From Anas platyrhynchos (taxonomy: Eukaryota; Chordata; Aves; Anseriformes; Anatidae): a stretch of DNA of 64,000 bases. Under the pieces are notes generated by a model, which worked only from the letters and a program-made list of their open reading frames with translations, did not search any database and was not told the DNA's origin. Position numbers and translations under genes: made by a program. The stretch covers positions 441,501 through 505,500 of the forward strand of contig NC_092602.1 of the NCBI RefSeq assembly GCF_047663525.1, in the 5' to 3' direction. Positions 63,290 through 64,000 of the stretch are shown here, one piece after another (within the stretch, counting starts at the first letter, position 1; every line of letters starts with the position of its first letter).

Positions 63290-64000
63290 GGACTGAACGA
63301 TTTTGTGTTGCATTTCCAAAACACTTCTGAGAAGTGAAGTGAATTTGGTTACTGTTTTGCTCATGCTATGGCTCCACAGGGCAAAATCTTACCCAGAAGA
63401 GAAGTTTTGCAACACTGAAAAGAGAATCCTGGCCCTCCAAAGGACAAAGAACAGCTTTACCTGAGTGATTTATATGGTTCCCTTAAGCAGTGGTGAGCTG
63501 TGCTGAAACTGTTTGTGTCCCATGCCAGTGGCTTCAGCAGGTCAGCTTGCTGGCAGGAAACCGACTGATTCAGTGGCTGTGGGCTGGGTTTGGCCCTGTC
63601 AGTGCTTGAGCTGAATGGATAGGGAATGAGATTTTTAAAAGCTGAGCTCTGATCAGTAACCAACAGAGATGATTGTCAGAGAAAGGTGATGGACTGTTTG
63701 CAGATTTTGAAAATTTCTATCAGTGGTATGGCCAAACCTGTCCCTGACTTGGGCTGCTCCTGCAGTTGTGGATAATATCCATATAAAATGTTATCTTGCC
63801 ATGTGCAGCTTCTGTTTTCCATGGTGTTGGTGTATGTTCAGTTTTAACATGATAGTGCACTAGTGTTGCCTGCCAACATCCAGAAGTAAATGAGGATTGA
63901 TACTGCTCCAGTTACTCAAAACCTTCGTGTTTCTAGCAACTGAACTTGTGACCTCCAGCAGGCTGGCACTGACATACACATCAGGAACTTCAGTGTGTTG

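Larger units (their letters stand above)
57451..64000. other. Downstream intergenic region, no gene seen
   Basis: It holds a CR1 copy (58853-59305), several homopolymer and CAAA runs, and a moderately GC-richer stretch at 59800-60680 with overlapping but unrecognisable open frames. In other amniotes the next gene is MN1, some distance away; no MN1 exon is recognised here. Confidence 0.6.

Noticed and set aside
57451..64000. Exons of MN1, the next gene expected from synteny
   Set aside because: No glutamine-rich MN1-like coding sequence is seen; the gene probably lies beyond the right end.

Overview
The window is vertebrate nuclear DNA, almost certainly from a bird and probably from Neoaves. 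The evidence is split genes with GT-AG introns, several CR1 LINE 3' tails in their typical avian form, and a solo LTR of the avian ERVL type. Both genes, and their same-strand order, match the conserved amniote block TTC28-PITPNB (human 22q12.1, from general knowledge).

Positions 1-18793 hold the 3' part of TTC28 on the + strand. There are ten exons, and joined they give one uninterrupted frame of about 1,121 codons plus the last base of a preceding codon. They encode the CHAT (caspase-like) region and a long Ser/Pro-rich tail. One internal exon is only 24 nt. The upstream TPR exons lie left of the window. From 18794 to about 26.8 kb is TTC28 3' UTR and intergenic DNA; where the UTR ends cannot be fixed from sequence alone. 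It contains an old MIR-type SINE.

A strong CpG island (about 26.88-28.15 kb) carries the TATA-less promoter and first exon of PITPNB, also on the + strand. PITPNB runs to about 56-57.5 kb. Exons 1-10 encode 256 residues, including an exon of only 8 nt. Two alternative C-terminal exons follow, giving predicted proteins of 271 and 272 residues that correspond to the known sp1 and sp2 isoforms of PITP-beta. Its introns hold CR1 fragments, an antisense ERVL-type solo LTR, an old CR1/L3-like LINE and an AT/CA palindromic microsatellite. From about 57.5 kb to the end I see no gene, only a CR1 copy and simple repeats.

The two genes are neighbours but not functionally coupled as far as the sequence shows. 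TTC28 is a large TPR scaffold linked to mitotic midzone/midbody biology. PITPNB is a Golgi/ER phospholipid transfer protein. I found no sign of an undescribed system. The most interesting content is exon architecture (8-nt and 24-nt microexons, paired alternative C-terminal exons), a caspase-like domain without its cysteine, and a few repeat structures.
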